Of a stretch of 64,000 bases of DNA, positions 1 to 12,130 are shown one piece after another. This DNA is from Pseudisothecium myosuroides (lineage: Eukaryota; Streptophyta; Bryopsida; Hypnales; Lembophyllaceae): the NCBI GenBank assembly GCA_951799445.1, contig OX637289.1, positions 4,070,501 to 4,134,500 on the forward strand. Reading direction: 5' to 3'. Within the stretch, counting starts at the first letter, position 1. Every line of letters starts with the position of its first letter. A model generated the notes under the pieces. The model ran no database searches. It was not told where the DNA came from and was given only the letters and a program-made list of their open reading frames with translations. The position numbers and the translations under genes were made by a program.

Positions 1-3000
1 GTGGTGCATCTTTGGATATTTTTCCTAGACAAGTTGGCTACATGCCTAAAAAATTTTCACATCATTTGAAATTGTACAACATATAGGAAAAAAATAGTAA
101 GTAGAAAGAAGTAGAGAATGATTCAAAATACTAAATTGTGAAGAATTTAATTATGGAATTGAAAAATATCAATCCCAATGGTTGTAATGTTGTAATAAAC
201 AATCTACATCCTATAATTTGATTTTTTTTCCAAAAATATTGAAAATTGAGTTAATAAACCACTTCAAAGTTATTTTAGAGTAGAGAATCCATAACTACCT
301 ACAAACTAAAGCTCTTCATAATTTTTTACTCATTGATTGAAATAGAATGACTCAAAGCTTTCCACATACATACAAAGCTAGAAAATCAATTTCAAATTTC
401 TGTTTGTGAAAAAATTGATTTTCTTTTATCTGACCTAACTGCCCATTTATGAAAAAAAATAACATATTATGCTATAACTTCTTACTCATATTTCCAAATG
501 TCATGAAATGTAGTGCACATAAAAGATATTACTCATCCCCACCTTCTACTAAAATTTCAACCTAAAATAAGCAAATCCTCATTCACACCACCCTGCCTAA
601 AATTTCTATGTTGCCAAAAAACGCATGGTGGTTATTTAGGGGTTAAAGAGGACAACAACTTGATAAAGTATCTCTAGAAATTAGGATGACTGTCATCTAA
701 GTAGTCATAAGAATGAAATTTGAGTTTTAATTTGTTTGTCGTTTAAAAATTGGATGTCAAAGTGCTTGGGGATTAAACAACAATCTAAAGCTGGTTTGTT
801 TTACGGCTAGACTAAAGACCCTCTTGAATGATCAAAGCAGTGATTGGTGGAGCAATAGACATGATTCAAATTTGATTTACAGTGTGGCCAAGGCTGATGC
901 CATGTTCATGCCAATGAAAAGTCCACTTGGAATCCACCACTAGTTGAGCAAAAGCTATAAAACCATCTGATTTTATTTTTTAGAAATTATAGGAACTAAT
1001 CACTAATCTTTCTATTTATATATAAAATTTTGTATCCTATCTTTTATTTTATTCCAACAAACAAACAATACTATTGATTGCTACAGTAGCTTTATTCCAA
1101 AATTTACAATACAATGGGATTTGAACTAATAGGATAAATGATGTACACAAAATAGTGAAATTAGGTTGTCCCATACTATTTTCTCAACATTTGACACTAT
1201 ATAAATATTTATTGTTATTGTAGAAGATTGAACTACTTTTGAATTAGATATTGCTGTAAATAGGACTCATGAACCTCCATGTGTACAATAGAAATATTGT
1301 AGAAGTATTTATTAACTTTGATTGCTTGTAAAGTAACTTTCCTGGGATAAGGCAACTTAATTTTTAAGGCAATTTAATTTTACAATTTTGTGTAGTTGAC
1401 ATACAATCCAAATAACCAAATTCAAAATAACTATCATAAATGCAATTACATTTAGCACGGACATATTAAAATTGAATTTAAAAAGTCGACATCTTCTTAA
1501 ACCAATCAGAAGATGAGATGAGATATATTTTGACAAAAATGACTTAATTTATGCCAATCTAACCTCATGTAGGTTACATATTATTTCCAATAAAAATGCA
1601 AAGTATTACCAAAGCATGTCAAAGAACTACCTAATTAATAATACAAGCCATGAAATATTGCATCTAATTATTTGTTTTCGCATTGATAGGGCAGCTTGCA
1701 CCTTAGAATGCATGCAAGGAAGCTAGGTAACAATGGATGCAATCATCCATATCTATACGTTCATCTATAAAATAATACAGAGTACTCCATAGTCCATATA
1801 TCATTATTAATTTTCATTCAAATATTGACATATCTACTATATTTTTGAAAAAGGACTTCATAAATATTTGCTTAATTTTTCATCCATATTTTGGGGAGAA
1901 GGAACATGTCGCTTTTTTTTATAGAATTTACCTCCTAGTGGAATAATAGATGTATCAAGGATGGAATTCTACATCTAGGTTCATAGGGCTTAGATAGTTG
2001 AGCCATTTCCATATCTCAACAGACTCTTCATTCATATATAGTTACTTCTTCTTCTCCATTTTTTTTAATCCTTCAAGTTCCAAAGTCTTGACGAAGGCCT
2101 CTTGGGATTTCGGCCTTTTGGAGTGGTTTGTATAACTTCAATTTTTGACATGACTTTTTGAAATGTTTTTTGAAGAGAAGAAATCACATTAGTTTTTTGG
2201 AAATATAATTTTGATTTCAATCAAAGCTTGGGAGCAAAAGTTATGCAACCCTAAGTTCAAAAACAATTTGAAGGGAAGCACAAAAAAATCACAAAAAAAT
2301 AAATTTTCAGTATTTTTAATTTTTTTTTCAAAGATTATATTTTTGTGTACATGTGAAGCTTCAAATCATTGTTTTTGTACAATCTAATTAAGCATCTTCT
2401 TGAAAGAATAATTTATAGAAGTCATTGCAATTTTCACAATTTTTCACAAATAATTGTTAGACAGGGTTAAATTTGCTTGCTAGAACAATCTCACCATCAG
2501 TTGGAATTATTGTATTTCAATTCTATCTTAGAGTTGTTAATGATTTTGTTTTTTGTTCAATCGTATACTAGTCTTATTTCCATTTAACAACTTTTTTAAG
2601 AATAAAAATCAAGTTGTCCAAATCTCAATTCTTTAGCATTAAAAGAATTAGAAAATCTAAATTAGTAGTACAAAAAATTTAAGTTAAAGAGATTCAAAGC
2701 AAAAAAATCTAGTCAAGCAAGGTGCAAAATAACTTGTTTTCTTCATTTTAAATGCAAATATCTTGCAATCTACGCTATCAAAATTTCTAAAATTTCTTCC
2801 ACTCATTTTAAGTACACTAGGGTCATTGTAAGAAACACCGACCGGTTTTCATAGCGTTTTCCACAGTATTCATTTTCTTTTTGGAAGAACTGTATAATTA
2901 GTAAAAAAAAAATTTTTAAATGTGAATTTTTTTTAATGTACACACCTTTAAGAAGAAGGTACCCTATGAAGGAAAAGCATAGAAAAATTCTCTAAGTAGG

Positions 3001-3560
3001 AGAACTGGAAAAGTGCCGGCAAAATCTCATGAAAATAGGTACTTTCACATTTTAATTTGTAAAAAATAGGAAAAGCAATTTAAACAAAACACTAAAAATT
3101 GACAATTTTGGAGAACTTTATGATGAAGAGATTTCACCAAAAATGATCTTAAAACCATCTTCAATGTTCAAAAATAAAAAATGCGCGCAACGGAGCCCTG
3201 TTAATTTGTATGCATTTGGAGGACATAAAATAAAATATTTTTAAATTTTCTTTAGTAGAAACATGACTTCCTACTATAGTAATAGACCACAAAAATTTCA
3301 GCTCTAGATCATTAATTTTGGATACTCCCTAGTACTAAAAACCCCTAAACCGCAAAGTGTGACAAATTAGCTAAATTGAAATTTAATTATAAAATGATTT
3401 TTGAAAATTTCTGAAAAATAAGGGATCTAAATATTATCAAGTTAGACATCTCCAATAAAAATTTCAAGTTAATCAGGTTCATACTTCAAAAGTTATAGCC
3501 AATGACAAGTCCATCACTTCAATTGTGATGCAAAATAGTACCAATCTTTCTTGCAGTCAC
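1..3560. repeat. AT-rich repeat-derived DNA, no gene
   Basis: This stretch holds no convincing coding region. Positions 1-650 resemble the right-hand part of the 0.93-kb TIR element at 47904-48833: they share the motif TCAAAGCTTTCCA, a run of similar AT-rich text, and the ending TTTAGGGGTTAA near 640-651. Positions about 2755-2840 match, in inverse orientation, the part of that element around 48010-48110 (reading through ATATCTTGCAAT and AATTTCTTCCAC). The rest is low-complexity A/T sequence with no recognisable domain on either strand. I infer old, decayed non-autonomous element copies. Confidence 0.5.
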
Positions 3561-3564
3561 CCAC

Positions 3565-4165
3565 TAGTCTACTGCAAGATCCTACGGTTAAATATGGAAA
3601 AAAAAAAGATTTTAAACTTTTTTTTGCTCTTTGCAATAAAAAATTAGAAATGGTAGTTTTGAATGTTTTTTGATGAAAAGAAGACCTTGGGATTTTAGGG
3701 GTTAATGTGAATTGTGAAAGTAGTAAATGCCAAAATGGAATATTTGGTTGAGATATTGGTTGGTGTTGGATGAATTTCTTCCTAGGTACAAGGGAGCTCT
3801 TTTGCTAAGGATCTATGCCGCGGTCAAAGTTTCTGAAATTTCTTCCACACACTCTCAATATAATAGTTTAGTGCAAGATCCTATCATTTGATATGGGAAA
3901 AAAAACATTGATATGGGAAAAAAAACATTGATATGGGGAAAAAAACAGATTTTGAACTTTTTTTGCTCTTTGCAATAAAAATGGCAGTTTTGGGTGTTTT
4001 TTTTTTTATGAAAAGAAGACTTGCCTTCGGGATGTTGTGGGTTAGTGTGAATTGTGAAAGTAGTCCACGCCAAAATGGGATATTTGGCTGAGATATTGGC
4101 AGGTGTTGGGTGAATTTCTCCCCGGACACACTGGGGAGATCTTTTGTCAGGGATCATAAAGTTCC
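3565..4165. repeat. Tandem duplication of about 0.3 kb (two copies)
   Basis: Copy 1 (about 3569-3835) and copy 2 (about 3868-4160) share, in order, GCAAGATCCTA, TTTGCTCTTTGCAATAAAA, ATGAAAAGAAGAC, GTGAATTGTGAAAGTAGT, GATATTTGG and GGTGAATTTCT. The period is about 300 bp. Copy 1 keeps the element terminus TTTTAGGGGTTAA near 3685-3697; the corresponding end in copy 2 is degraded. Copy 2 also has a 20-bp unit (CATTGATATGGGAAAAAAAA-like) repeated three times at about 3891-3945. Because both copies run through the element end into the same flank, a genomic segment was duplicated, not only a transposon. Confidence 0.7.
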
Positions 4166-4269
4166 CCCCTCCCCGCCATGTTGCACGAAGCCAGCCCTTC
4201 CGTGCGGTGGGAAAAGGATCCCCCTAAACCCCGGATTTCCCAAGTGGGCATTTGATCACAGCACGCAGC

Positions 4270-5490
4270 TCCACCCAGGCCAACAATTGGCTCCCACTTC
4301 CTGGCAGACCCCTCCCGTCTATAAACGTACTGTACCCCACTACGCCCAGGATTCCTGCCACGGCCACCGCTCTCCAGATTCCCAGTCCACGGCGCTCAAG
4401 AAAGAACTGAAAAAAAAAAGGGGCCCCCCGACTGCCGGTCGGACGCCAGTCCCTAAACCCGGACTTCCCTTCATTCGGTTCCCGTAACTTATCGACGATC
4501 CGTTTGTTGCTGCACGAGTTTGCCACAAGCTGGTGACGGAATCTGCAGTCCAAGGGAGTCTGTGGTGACCTGCATGCATGTCTGCGTTCAGATTCAGGGA
4601 CGGCTTCTGCAGGTTAGTCGACGGTTCTCACCAGTCTGGGCGCCTGATCGAACTCAGTTAGCAGCCCGGTTAATTAGCAGGGTCGACGTGAAGCTCTTTG
4701 GAATCGATGTAGGTGTTTTGGGGTTTGTTGTGGGGTTTGTTTGCGTGTGGGCTGAGAATTGATGGTGCTGGGAGGGTTGCGTGGGTGGAGTTGGTGATGG
4801 TTATCGTCGACGAGCTCTGAGTTCTTGCTGTTGGTGTTTAATTTGGTTAATGCATGGAAATTTAAAGTTGAGAGTTTTAATATGTGTTTTAGAATTTTCG
4901 GTCTAGTATGTGTTGATGTCCTTCGACGCAAACTGAAATGTTTTGTTGAAGGTGTCAGGCTCTAAGTGGAGGATGTAGTCGCCATGACTTTCGGTTTGTA
5001 TGCTGCGGTCTCAAAATACAGTATCGTGAAACCGTAGTCACGTAAGTTTTAGGATTTTCTGCAACTGCTGCAGGAAATCTTCTGGACGTGTTGAGTACTG
5101 GTGAGGTTCGTTTGAATCTGCGAACCGAAAAAATTGCGTGATGTTGGTAGTGATTGGCGGTATGAGAGAATTCTAGGCTTGTAGGGGGCTGTCAAAGTAC
5201 ATTCTCCTGACTGTCCTGTAACGTACGTCCTTGAAAGTTTCGAGGACAGCGGTATGTTTCTTCGGCATTAGTGTCGACAAATATTCGGCTAAAGCCTGAA
5301 GAGAACTAGCAGGCAACGGTTACAATTTTTTCCACCAGAGAGGAAGTTAAGGGGGGAAGAGGGTTTGTTGAGTTCGTTCTCATCTGCGGAGTTTGTGTCT
5401 GACAATGCGATTCTCTGAATTCGCAGGTGAGCAGCGAGTAACCAGTGCACCAAGTCGTCAGCCCCCCTTCGCGCCCAAACACTCATAGCC
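4270..5490 (+). promoter_or_regulatory. Probable promoter and 5' leader of the AZG gene
   Basis: Base composition changes at about 4100 from very AT-rich to GC-balanced, and this continues to the AZG start. A TATAAA box lies at 4320-4325, with a CCAAC-AATTGG box-like element about 40 bp upstream. If this TATA box is used, the leader is about 1.1 kb and may contain an intron. No exon boundary can be set without transcript data. ORFs here (for example 4110-4487) have no recognisable domain and are treated as spurious. Confidence 0.35.
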
Positions 5491-7768
5491 ATGGCGAGCG
5501 TCTTCCGGCGCCCAGGCCGGTCCTTCAACAAGCATATTGAGTCCCTGAACGCGAAGGTGGGCGCCAGCAAGTTCGGCAAGTACTTCAAGCTGGAGGAGCG
5601 CAACTCCTACTTCACACAAGAGATTCGCGCCGGCACCGCTACGTTCCTGACCATGGCTTACATTCTAGCCGTGAACGCTAGCATTCTCACCGACTCCGGC
5701 GGCCCTTGCACCGTGAAAGACTGCATCCCCTTGTGCAGCAACACTGCCTTCCCGGACGCCACTTCCTGCGTCGCGAACGGCTTCGTGATGCAGGACCCCA
5801 CTCCCGCCTGCAAATTCTCCCCGGTGAACCCCGGCTACCAAGATTGCCTGTCGACTGTGCGCAAAGATCTCATCGTCGCCACGGCCGCGTCCGCGCTCAT
5901 CGCGTGCTTCATCATGGGCTTCTTTGCGAATCTGCCGCTCGCATTGGCGCCGGGGATGGGTACAAACGCCTACTTCGCTTACACTGTGGTGGGGTTTCAT
6001 GGCTCGGGGACTATTAAGTACCAGTCAGCGCTCGCGGCCGTGCTCATCGAGGGGCTCATCTTTCTGCTCATCGCGGCGCTCGGGTTCCGAACCAAGATCG
6101 CGAAGCTCATCCCGCGACCTGTGCGAATCTCGACGTCTGCGGGAATTGGGATGTTTCTGGCGTTTATCGGCTTGCAAGCGAGTGAGGGCGTGGGTCTGGT
6201 GGCGTTTGAGGGCGCCACGCTGGTGACGCTCGGCGCATGCCCGAGGGAGAATCGGGTATCGCTGGCTCCAGTTATCAACGTCAATGGCACCATGGAGCTC
6301 ATGCCAGGTGGGAATCCATCGATCGATCTCCTTTCTAGTTTTGAGAATTTTCTTGCCTCGTGCGAACCATGGCAGGACAGAGTTCTGAATGGTCATAGTT
6401 GATAAAATGGCGTGTTTTTCAATTCAAAGCGCTGAAACTGGGACCCTCCAAGAGCGCAGAGGTGGCAGAGCCCTAAATACCAGGGCGGGCACGGATTTGA
6501 GCTCCAATTTTCTGAATTTTTTACCATTTTAATGAATATGGCGATTCTGGTAAATTTTTGTCTAGATTTCTCACAATTCATCCATGTTTGTCAATGATTC
6601 TCAGGTGCATCAGCATCTTCGGCCATCATGTGCACGAAGGGTCGCATGGAAGACCCCACGTTCTGGCTTGCAGCTGTGGGCTTTCTCATCATCGCTTATG
6701 CTCTGATCAAGAACATCAAGGGCGCTATGATCTACGGCATTGTCTTCGTCACTGTAATTTCATGGTTCCGTCACACAAAGGTGAACTCTCATCACTGACA
6801 TCCCTAACATTTGGCACTGGCCACGACTTTGGCATAGATCGGCAATTTATTCCAACAGTCGAGTACCATGAATTCTAGGAAATCGATTGACTTGAGGTTC
6901 GAGACAGGCGACTGGAAGAGCTCGTACGGTACCAATTCCTTGAAATTTTGTCATGTTGTCGAATATGACGAGATTTCCTAACAATGAAAGTGGCACCCAT
7001 GCTCAGGTGACGTACTTCCCCCAGACCCCCGCCGGCGACGAAGCCTTCAAGTACTTCAAACACGTGGTGGACGTGCACAAGATCCAAAAGACCGCGGGCG
7101 TGTTAAGCTTCTCCCAGTTCAACGAGAGCGACCTTTGGGTCGCTCTCATCACCTTCCTTTACATCGACATCCTCGACACCACCGGCACTCTCTTCTCCAT
7201 GGCGAAGTTCGCTGGTTTCGTGGACGCGAAGGGCAACTTTCCTGGCCAGTACTTCGCCTTCATGAGCGACGCCACTGCCATCTGCGCCGGCTCCTTACTC
7301 GGCAGCTCCCCATGCACCACTTTCATCGAATCCTCCACTGGAATCCGAGAAGGCGGTCGCACAGGCCTCACCGCCATCACCGTTTCCTTCTACTTCTTCC
7401 TCAGTCTCTTTTTTACCCCTCTCCTGGCGTCCATTCCGCCGTGGGCAGTCGGACCGGCGCTCGTGCTAGTGGGCGTCATGATGATCAAGTCCGTGGTGGA
7501 AATCAACTGGGAGGATCTGAGAGAAGGCGTGCCGGCGTTTATCACCATTGTCATTATGCCGTTGACGTACTCCATTGCGTATGGGTTGATTGGAGGGATC
7601 TGCACGTACATTTTGTTGCATCTCTGGGATTGGGGAGTGATGGGGTACCAGAAGGCGAGATATGGAGGCAAGGGGGTGAATACGGCAAGCTCGGACAGCA
7701 AGTCGCCACCGGAGCCGGCCAAGAATTTTGAGAATCCCGAGGATGCCGCTGTGGAAGGGAAGATGTAG
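5491..7768 (+). CDS. AZG: AZG-type adenine/guanine (purine) permease, 3 exons
   Basis: The coding exons are 5491-6307, 6605-6780 and 7007-7768, giving 584 residues; Arabidopsis AZG1 is of similar length. Both introns are GT-AG (297 and 226 nt), with phases 1 and 0. The family is recognised from [20 protein letters not shown] near residue 45 and from [20 protein letters not shown] near 150. Further along come [40 protein letters not shown] and [14 protein letters not shown]. These are hallmarks of AzgA/GhxP-like nucleobase-cation symporters with many membrane spans. Proteins of this family take up adenine, guanine and related purines across the plasma membrane by proton symport. An extra Cys-rich loop (about residues 71-115) follows the first span, as in plant AZGs. 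Exons are clearly GC-rich against AT-rich introns and flanks. No break is seen, so the gene looks functional; exact substrate range is inference. Confidence 0.95.
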
Positions 7769-8740
7769 ACGCACTCATTGTGTTAATCGCATGGTTGGAA
7801 GAGAAGGTCATGTTGGGTTTGGAAAGCAGTACTAGTACCCAATTCTTTTCTTAATTTCTAGGTTCCAGGGTTCGATGTTCCATTAGGTTGGTTGGAATTC
7901 GAGGCTGGGGGGACAGTAGAATGATGTGGTAGAGTAGATTCTCAAGCTTTCAGTGTAGCATAACGAGGGTGCGTATTTTCTATGGTGTACTAGGACCGTC
8001 AATTAGAATGTGCGCCCTGTCACAAAACAGTGTATTCTAGATAGCCGTTGTTGAAGCTTATATTGCGGAAATTGTCTGATCGATTCCGGCGAAGCTTTTT
8101 TTTGTAAAATAATAACTAAGTCAGTGTGAAGTTACAGTGGTTGTAGCTAGTTGCAACCTCAAACAAATTGATTGCAGACGTGCTCGCGAATGTTCAAGTT
8201 TCTAGAATAGATGGTTTGACGTGACCAACTGAAACTTTGAGCTCTAAAATCTAGGAAACCTATAGATATAAGATTATGTTTCAGTTGGAATTCTCTGAAT
8301 CACTTCGCTTGCAGCCTTGCCAACTTCTGCCAAGTTCTTGACGTTTCATTGCCAAATGTGAGGATTTCCTGGAATGACATCTCAAATTCAAGAGCAGGTA
8401 TTCCCGCATGCTGTACTTGGAGAATCCATTGGAGAATCCCGGGGAGATTCCAGAAGACTTAATTCACAGACAAATGAAATTCCTGTTAATTGTCCTGTGA
8501 TCAGCACTAAGTGCTACTCCAGGATAGGAATATCAAATTGGAATGATTCGATTTCCGCAGGGATCTTCCAAGAATCCTCAGCGTACGCAATCCCCCCTGT
8601 AAAGTACCTGTAACTAATTGTGCCAAGATTCTACATTGGACTTCCACAGATTCTTGCCTAAAATATGCAGCCTCCATTTTGGCACACTATTTTCAGCAAG
8701 GCTAGAATCTTCCCTTCCGTTCCCTACCGTTCCCTTCCGT
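7769..8740. other. AZG 3' flank, no further gene
   Basis: This is the 3' untranslated and intergenic sequence after the AZG stop at 7766-7768. A 79-codon ORF at 8374-8613 has no recognisable domain and sits in low-complexity text full of AATCC/GGAGAATCC motifs, so I do not call it a gene. A CCTTCCGTTCC-type short repeat precedes the MITE that begins at about 8745. Confidence 0.5.
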
Positions 8741-8744
8741 ATAA

Positions 8745-9088
8745 GGTAGGAGGCTCATAAATCGACCATCTCAGGGATAATGGACCTCTCTAGGAAAATC
8801 ACGGAAAATCAGTAGAGCGTAACATTTTCACATTTTCACATTTTTTTTTTGACACAAGGACAGTTTCCATTGATTTTCACATATTTTTTGTAGAAAGAGA
8901 AAAGAGAGACAATTCGTTGACAATTTAAATCGTAATTTTTTGACTTAGAATCAATTAATTATGAATTTTTCAAAGTGAAAGGTGCATTGAACAAACTCTG
9001 GTCCATTTTTGAAACTCTATGCACTATAATTCCTGACAGTTCTATAGAACAATTCTAATTGTGCCCTTGCAATTTGAGCCTCCTACCT
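8745..9088. mobile_element. Small TA-flanked MITE, TIR AGGTAGGAGGCTCA
   Basis: A perfect 14-bp terminal inverted repeat, AGGTAGGAGGCTCA, lies at 8745-8758 and inverted at 9075-9088. Each end is flanked by TA, as expected for Tc1/mariner-like target duplications. The 344-bp interior is AT-rich and non-coding. The same AGGTAG terminus with TA flanks recurs at about 9120-9520, 30344 and 30792. Membership of a Tc1/mariner-type group is inferred from the TA flank only. Confidence 0.7.
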
Positions 9089-9119
9089 TACTCTTCAACA
9101 AATCCAACCCTATCTTATA

Positions 9120-9520
9120 AGGTAGAAGTACCTATTTCCGATAACTTAAGGGATTTCACAGCAAGTGATGAGCAGTTTAAGGTGTAGGAATTTTTTCCCA
9201 TGCAGAAAGATAAGAAATATGGGGATTCCCAAATTTTTGTAATTTTATTTGCAAAATTGAAATTACTGTGAATTTTGGGAGTCAAAAAGTGGTCCGGACC
9301 AATAGCCAATGTCTAGAGTCATCTAATTCGGATCATCTAAAAAATTGCTTTTCTACTCACTATTTCCAACTTTCTTCTTCACCACTTTGGACATGTGTCA
9401 TACATAACCTTACTAGTCCCAACCTTGAAAAGAAACATTCCAAGCTTTTCAACCTTAGTTGGAAATAGTGCCCCCTATAGGTTGGCTATGGGTTGTGATC
9501 CACTATGGGTACTTCTACCT
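9120..9520. mobile_element. Small TA-flanked MITE, TIR AGGTAGAAGTACC
   Basis: The inverted repeat AGGTAGAAGTACC lies at 9120-9132 and, reversed, at 9508-9520, with TA on both outer sides. The interior is about 400 bp and has no plausible gene; the two short ORFs on opposite strands (9115-9309 and 9268-9468) have no family signature. It lies only about 30 bp from the preceding MITE and shares its terminal AGGTAG(A/G)A, which suggests related elements inserted next to each other. Confidence 0.7.
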
Positions 9521-12130
9521 TAGTTAACTTGTTCAAGTACATCCTCCAAGTGAGAATCCCCACTTAGCCAATGCAAGTTTAATGTACTTATGTGCCTAAA
9601 CCTTAAAAAATAGTTTTTTCTAGCCATTTATAGAGGTAAAGTAATCTTTCAATATTTTTAGAAAAAAACACATGTCACATAACTTGTGCATTTCAGGTCA
9701 AGATGTTTAAAAAATGGCTTGAGAATATATGGAAAAAAAATTCATCAAATTTATTTTCATATGAATTCATCTTTAAGAAAATTATAAAGTAGAAGGTGTC
9801 GGTACTAAATGAAAGAAAAAACTAAATTGCTAATAACTTTGAAAAAAAATTGAGAATTGCAAAAAAAAAAATTGGGAATTGTGAATCCAAATGGTAAGAA
9901 TGTTATATTAAGCAATGTATGTTAGTACATTTGGAAATTTTCAAAATTGTGTTCAAAAAAGGATTTTTAGATGCTTGCATTAACATTGATTTTTTTTTTA
10001 AACTTCTAACTTTTGCAATATTTATTGGAATGATGTAAAACAAAGCTTGACATGTAAATCACATCAATTTTATTAAATTGGAAATTTATTCCACAAGCTA
10101 AAAATTGTGACATACTTCTTCACAAAGTTCTAATTTTAAGCCACAAACTAGAAAATGTATAGATTTTGGTTTCAAGCCACGTAGCCTAAACTACGCCAAA
10201 GTAATGAAATATGGCATCAATTTTTATAAAATTGACATTATAAACATTCATTCTAAAGACTTCATGGAAAAATTTCAAATTATAAATTCTATAGAGCCTG
10301 CTTAAATTCTCAAAGGTCCCAAAGTGATTTCATTATTATTGCAAATACTAAATATCAGTATTGTACGTACCAGTAGGAAGATAGAATATCCCATTCCAAA
10401 TCAAACTTCCATTCCAAATATCTAAAAAAATTCCCATTTCAAGTTGTTCGTATTTGAAAACAAAAAATATAATTGAAAGTATGCATGTGGTATTGACGGG
10501 TCACATAGATTGGATTAGAAATGTGTTAAGTTGTGCATAGGTTGGTAGAAGTCCTACAATAGATTTTTTTTTGACGCTGACAAGCATGTGTATAGGCTTT
10601 CATTGAAAGCCTGGCAAGGCAATACCTTTCTATAATTTTTTTTAAAAATCACGTGAAATCTGAAAATTATTTTTCAATTGTGACATTATTTTTTATTGTT
10701 TGTCTACCACTCAAATTTATTTCCACATTTTTCAAATAGCACTATCATATTGCACTAGTCATTTTGCCCTTAATGGAATAGTTTACTTTAATGAAGTGTT
10801 TTAAAGCATGCCCACCCGCCTTGCAAAGTGGAGGACATGTTAAGAGGTCATCGACTTTGCAAGGCGAGTAGGCAACCGGGTTTGAAAACTCGTTTTGCAA
10901 GCCTCTTTTGGCTTGAAAATTAACAACCTATTTCAATTGATTCGTGGTTGATTACTTGGTCGAGCCACCGGCGGTTTTTATCCTTCAATTTTCAAATTGA
11001 GTCACCAAGCCTTGTGGTGAGAGCATCACCACCCTCCTCATCGTCACTTTGAAATTAAAGAGGATGAACCAGCCCTACTGCATTCTTTGCCAACTAAAGT
11101 GCCACCATTCAATTGAAGCAAGCCGTTTTCAAGCCATGCATTGACTTGCAAAACGAGCTTGTTTTCAAGCTCAAATGTCAATTCACCTTGCAAATTAGAT
11201 GATCTAGTATTAACCCCTAATGACCTACGGGGGTGCACTTTCAAAATGGGTCAAAACTGCCAAGAACTTGAATAATTTTTTTGCTCATTTTTCTTGAGAT
11301 TGGATAGAATGTAACCGTAGGATCTTGAATTTCACATTAAAAATGAGCACCTCAAAAAATTTCAAATTATTTGGCCGCATGGTTTAGGAGATATTTAAGT
11401 TTAAGTTTTTTTGAAGTCAATGGAAATACAGTGCACCGCACTTTAAAGGAGCATATCCTTCTGAGAATATTGTGAAATTATTCTTTTTTGTACTCAATGA
11501 AATATAAGAGAGTTGAAAATGTACATGTAAAATTTCACAACATTTGAAGCATTTTCAATTTATAGTGGAGCTTGCAATGCACGGTGGTCACTGAAATAAG
11601 AGTAGTGTTTGTAAAAAAAAAGGAATGGGACACTTATTTTCTCCTTGAACTCCTTGGATTTCCCTTTTCGAGGTTGATTTGACCTTTTTGAGGTGGGCAA
11701 GAATCAAATTGGTTGACTTACTTTTTGGTCCATACCCAAACGGAACCCCCCAAAATGAGTTGTAAACTAGCTCCACTACACCACTTGATTTTGAAAAATT
11801 CCTCAAGGCGGAGTTTAACTTGGAATTTGATGAAACTCCCGCCATTGGATTCATAACATCATCTGTTCTCTAGAAACAAGTTTTATTTTCAAAAAAACTC
11901 AAAATTTGAGAACGGGTAGATAAAAAAAGAGGGGCAGCAGCCGAAAACTGATGAAATCGTGTGTTTGCTACCAGTTCTAGGGACAGGATGTTCGCTGAAA
12001 TTTGGATGAATGTGCATCATTTGGATGATGAAATGAAATTTCATGTACACATTGCAAGTTTCATCCATTTCTACTGTAAGGATGTAAGTAGCTTCCGTCA
12101 TCCTTCGAGAGATTATGGCTCTCTGTAGTA
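9521..12130. repeat. AT-rich repeat remnants, no gene
   Basis: No credible gene is seen. The segment from about 9780 on (AAGTAGAAGG, then TTGCAATATTTATTGG and later AT-rich text) resembles the 1-650 and 48290-48830 repeats. TTAACCCCTAATGACC at about 11211-11226 looks like a terminus of the TTAACCCCTAAA family, followed inward by AAAACTGCC and GTAGGATCTT as in the reference copy at 47904. A palindromic pair CTCGTTTTGCAA / TTGCAAAACGAG occurs near 10885 and 11143. Short ORFs on the minus strand (11044-11244, 11588-11854, 11889-12101) have no recognisable domains. Confidence 0.4.
10563..10612 (-). mobile_element. Possible 3' end fragment of a LINE (minus strand)
   Basis: A T-run followed by GACGCTGACAAGCATGTG and GGCTTTCATTGAAAGCC resembles, read on the minus strand, the end of a plant LINE: short 3' UTR text, then TCAAAAAAA. 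The complete LINE in this window ends with the analogous TTTGTGTC plus poly(A). No coding part is attached, so this would be a strongly 5'-truncated copy. This is a pattern judgement only. Confidence 0.3.

Noticed and set aside
4110..4553. Overlapping ORFs on both strands upstream of AZG
   Set aside because: They are Pro/Arg/Gly-rich in both directions with no domain, as expected for open frames in GC-richer promoter DNA.
5665..6396. Long antisense and shifted ORFs within the AZG exons
   Set aside because: These are shadows of the GC-rich coding exons; only the plus frame starting at 5491 shows conserved transporter motifs.
8841..8870. LINE-like tail (T-run then GACACAAGG) on the minus strand
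   Set aside because: It lies within the MITE 8745-9088 and is too short to separate from chance.
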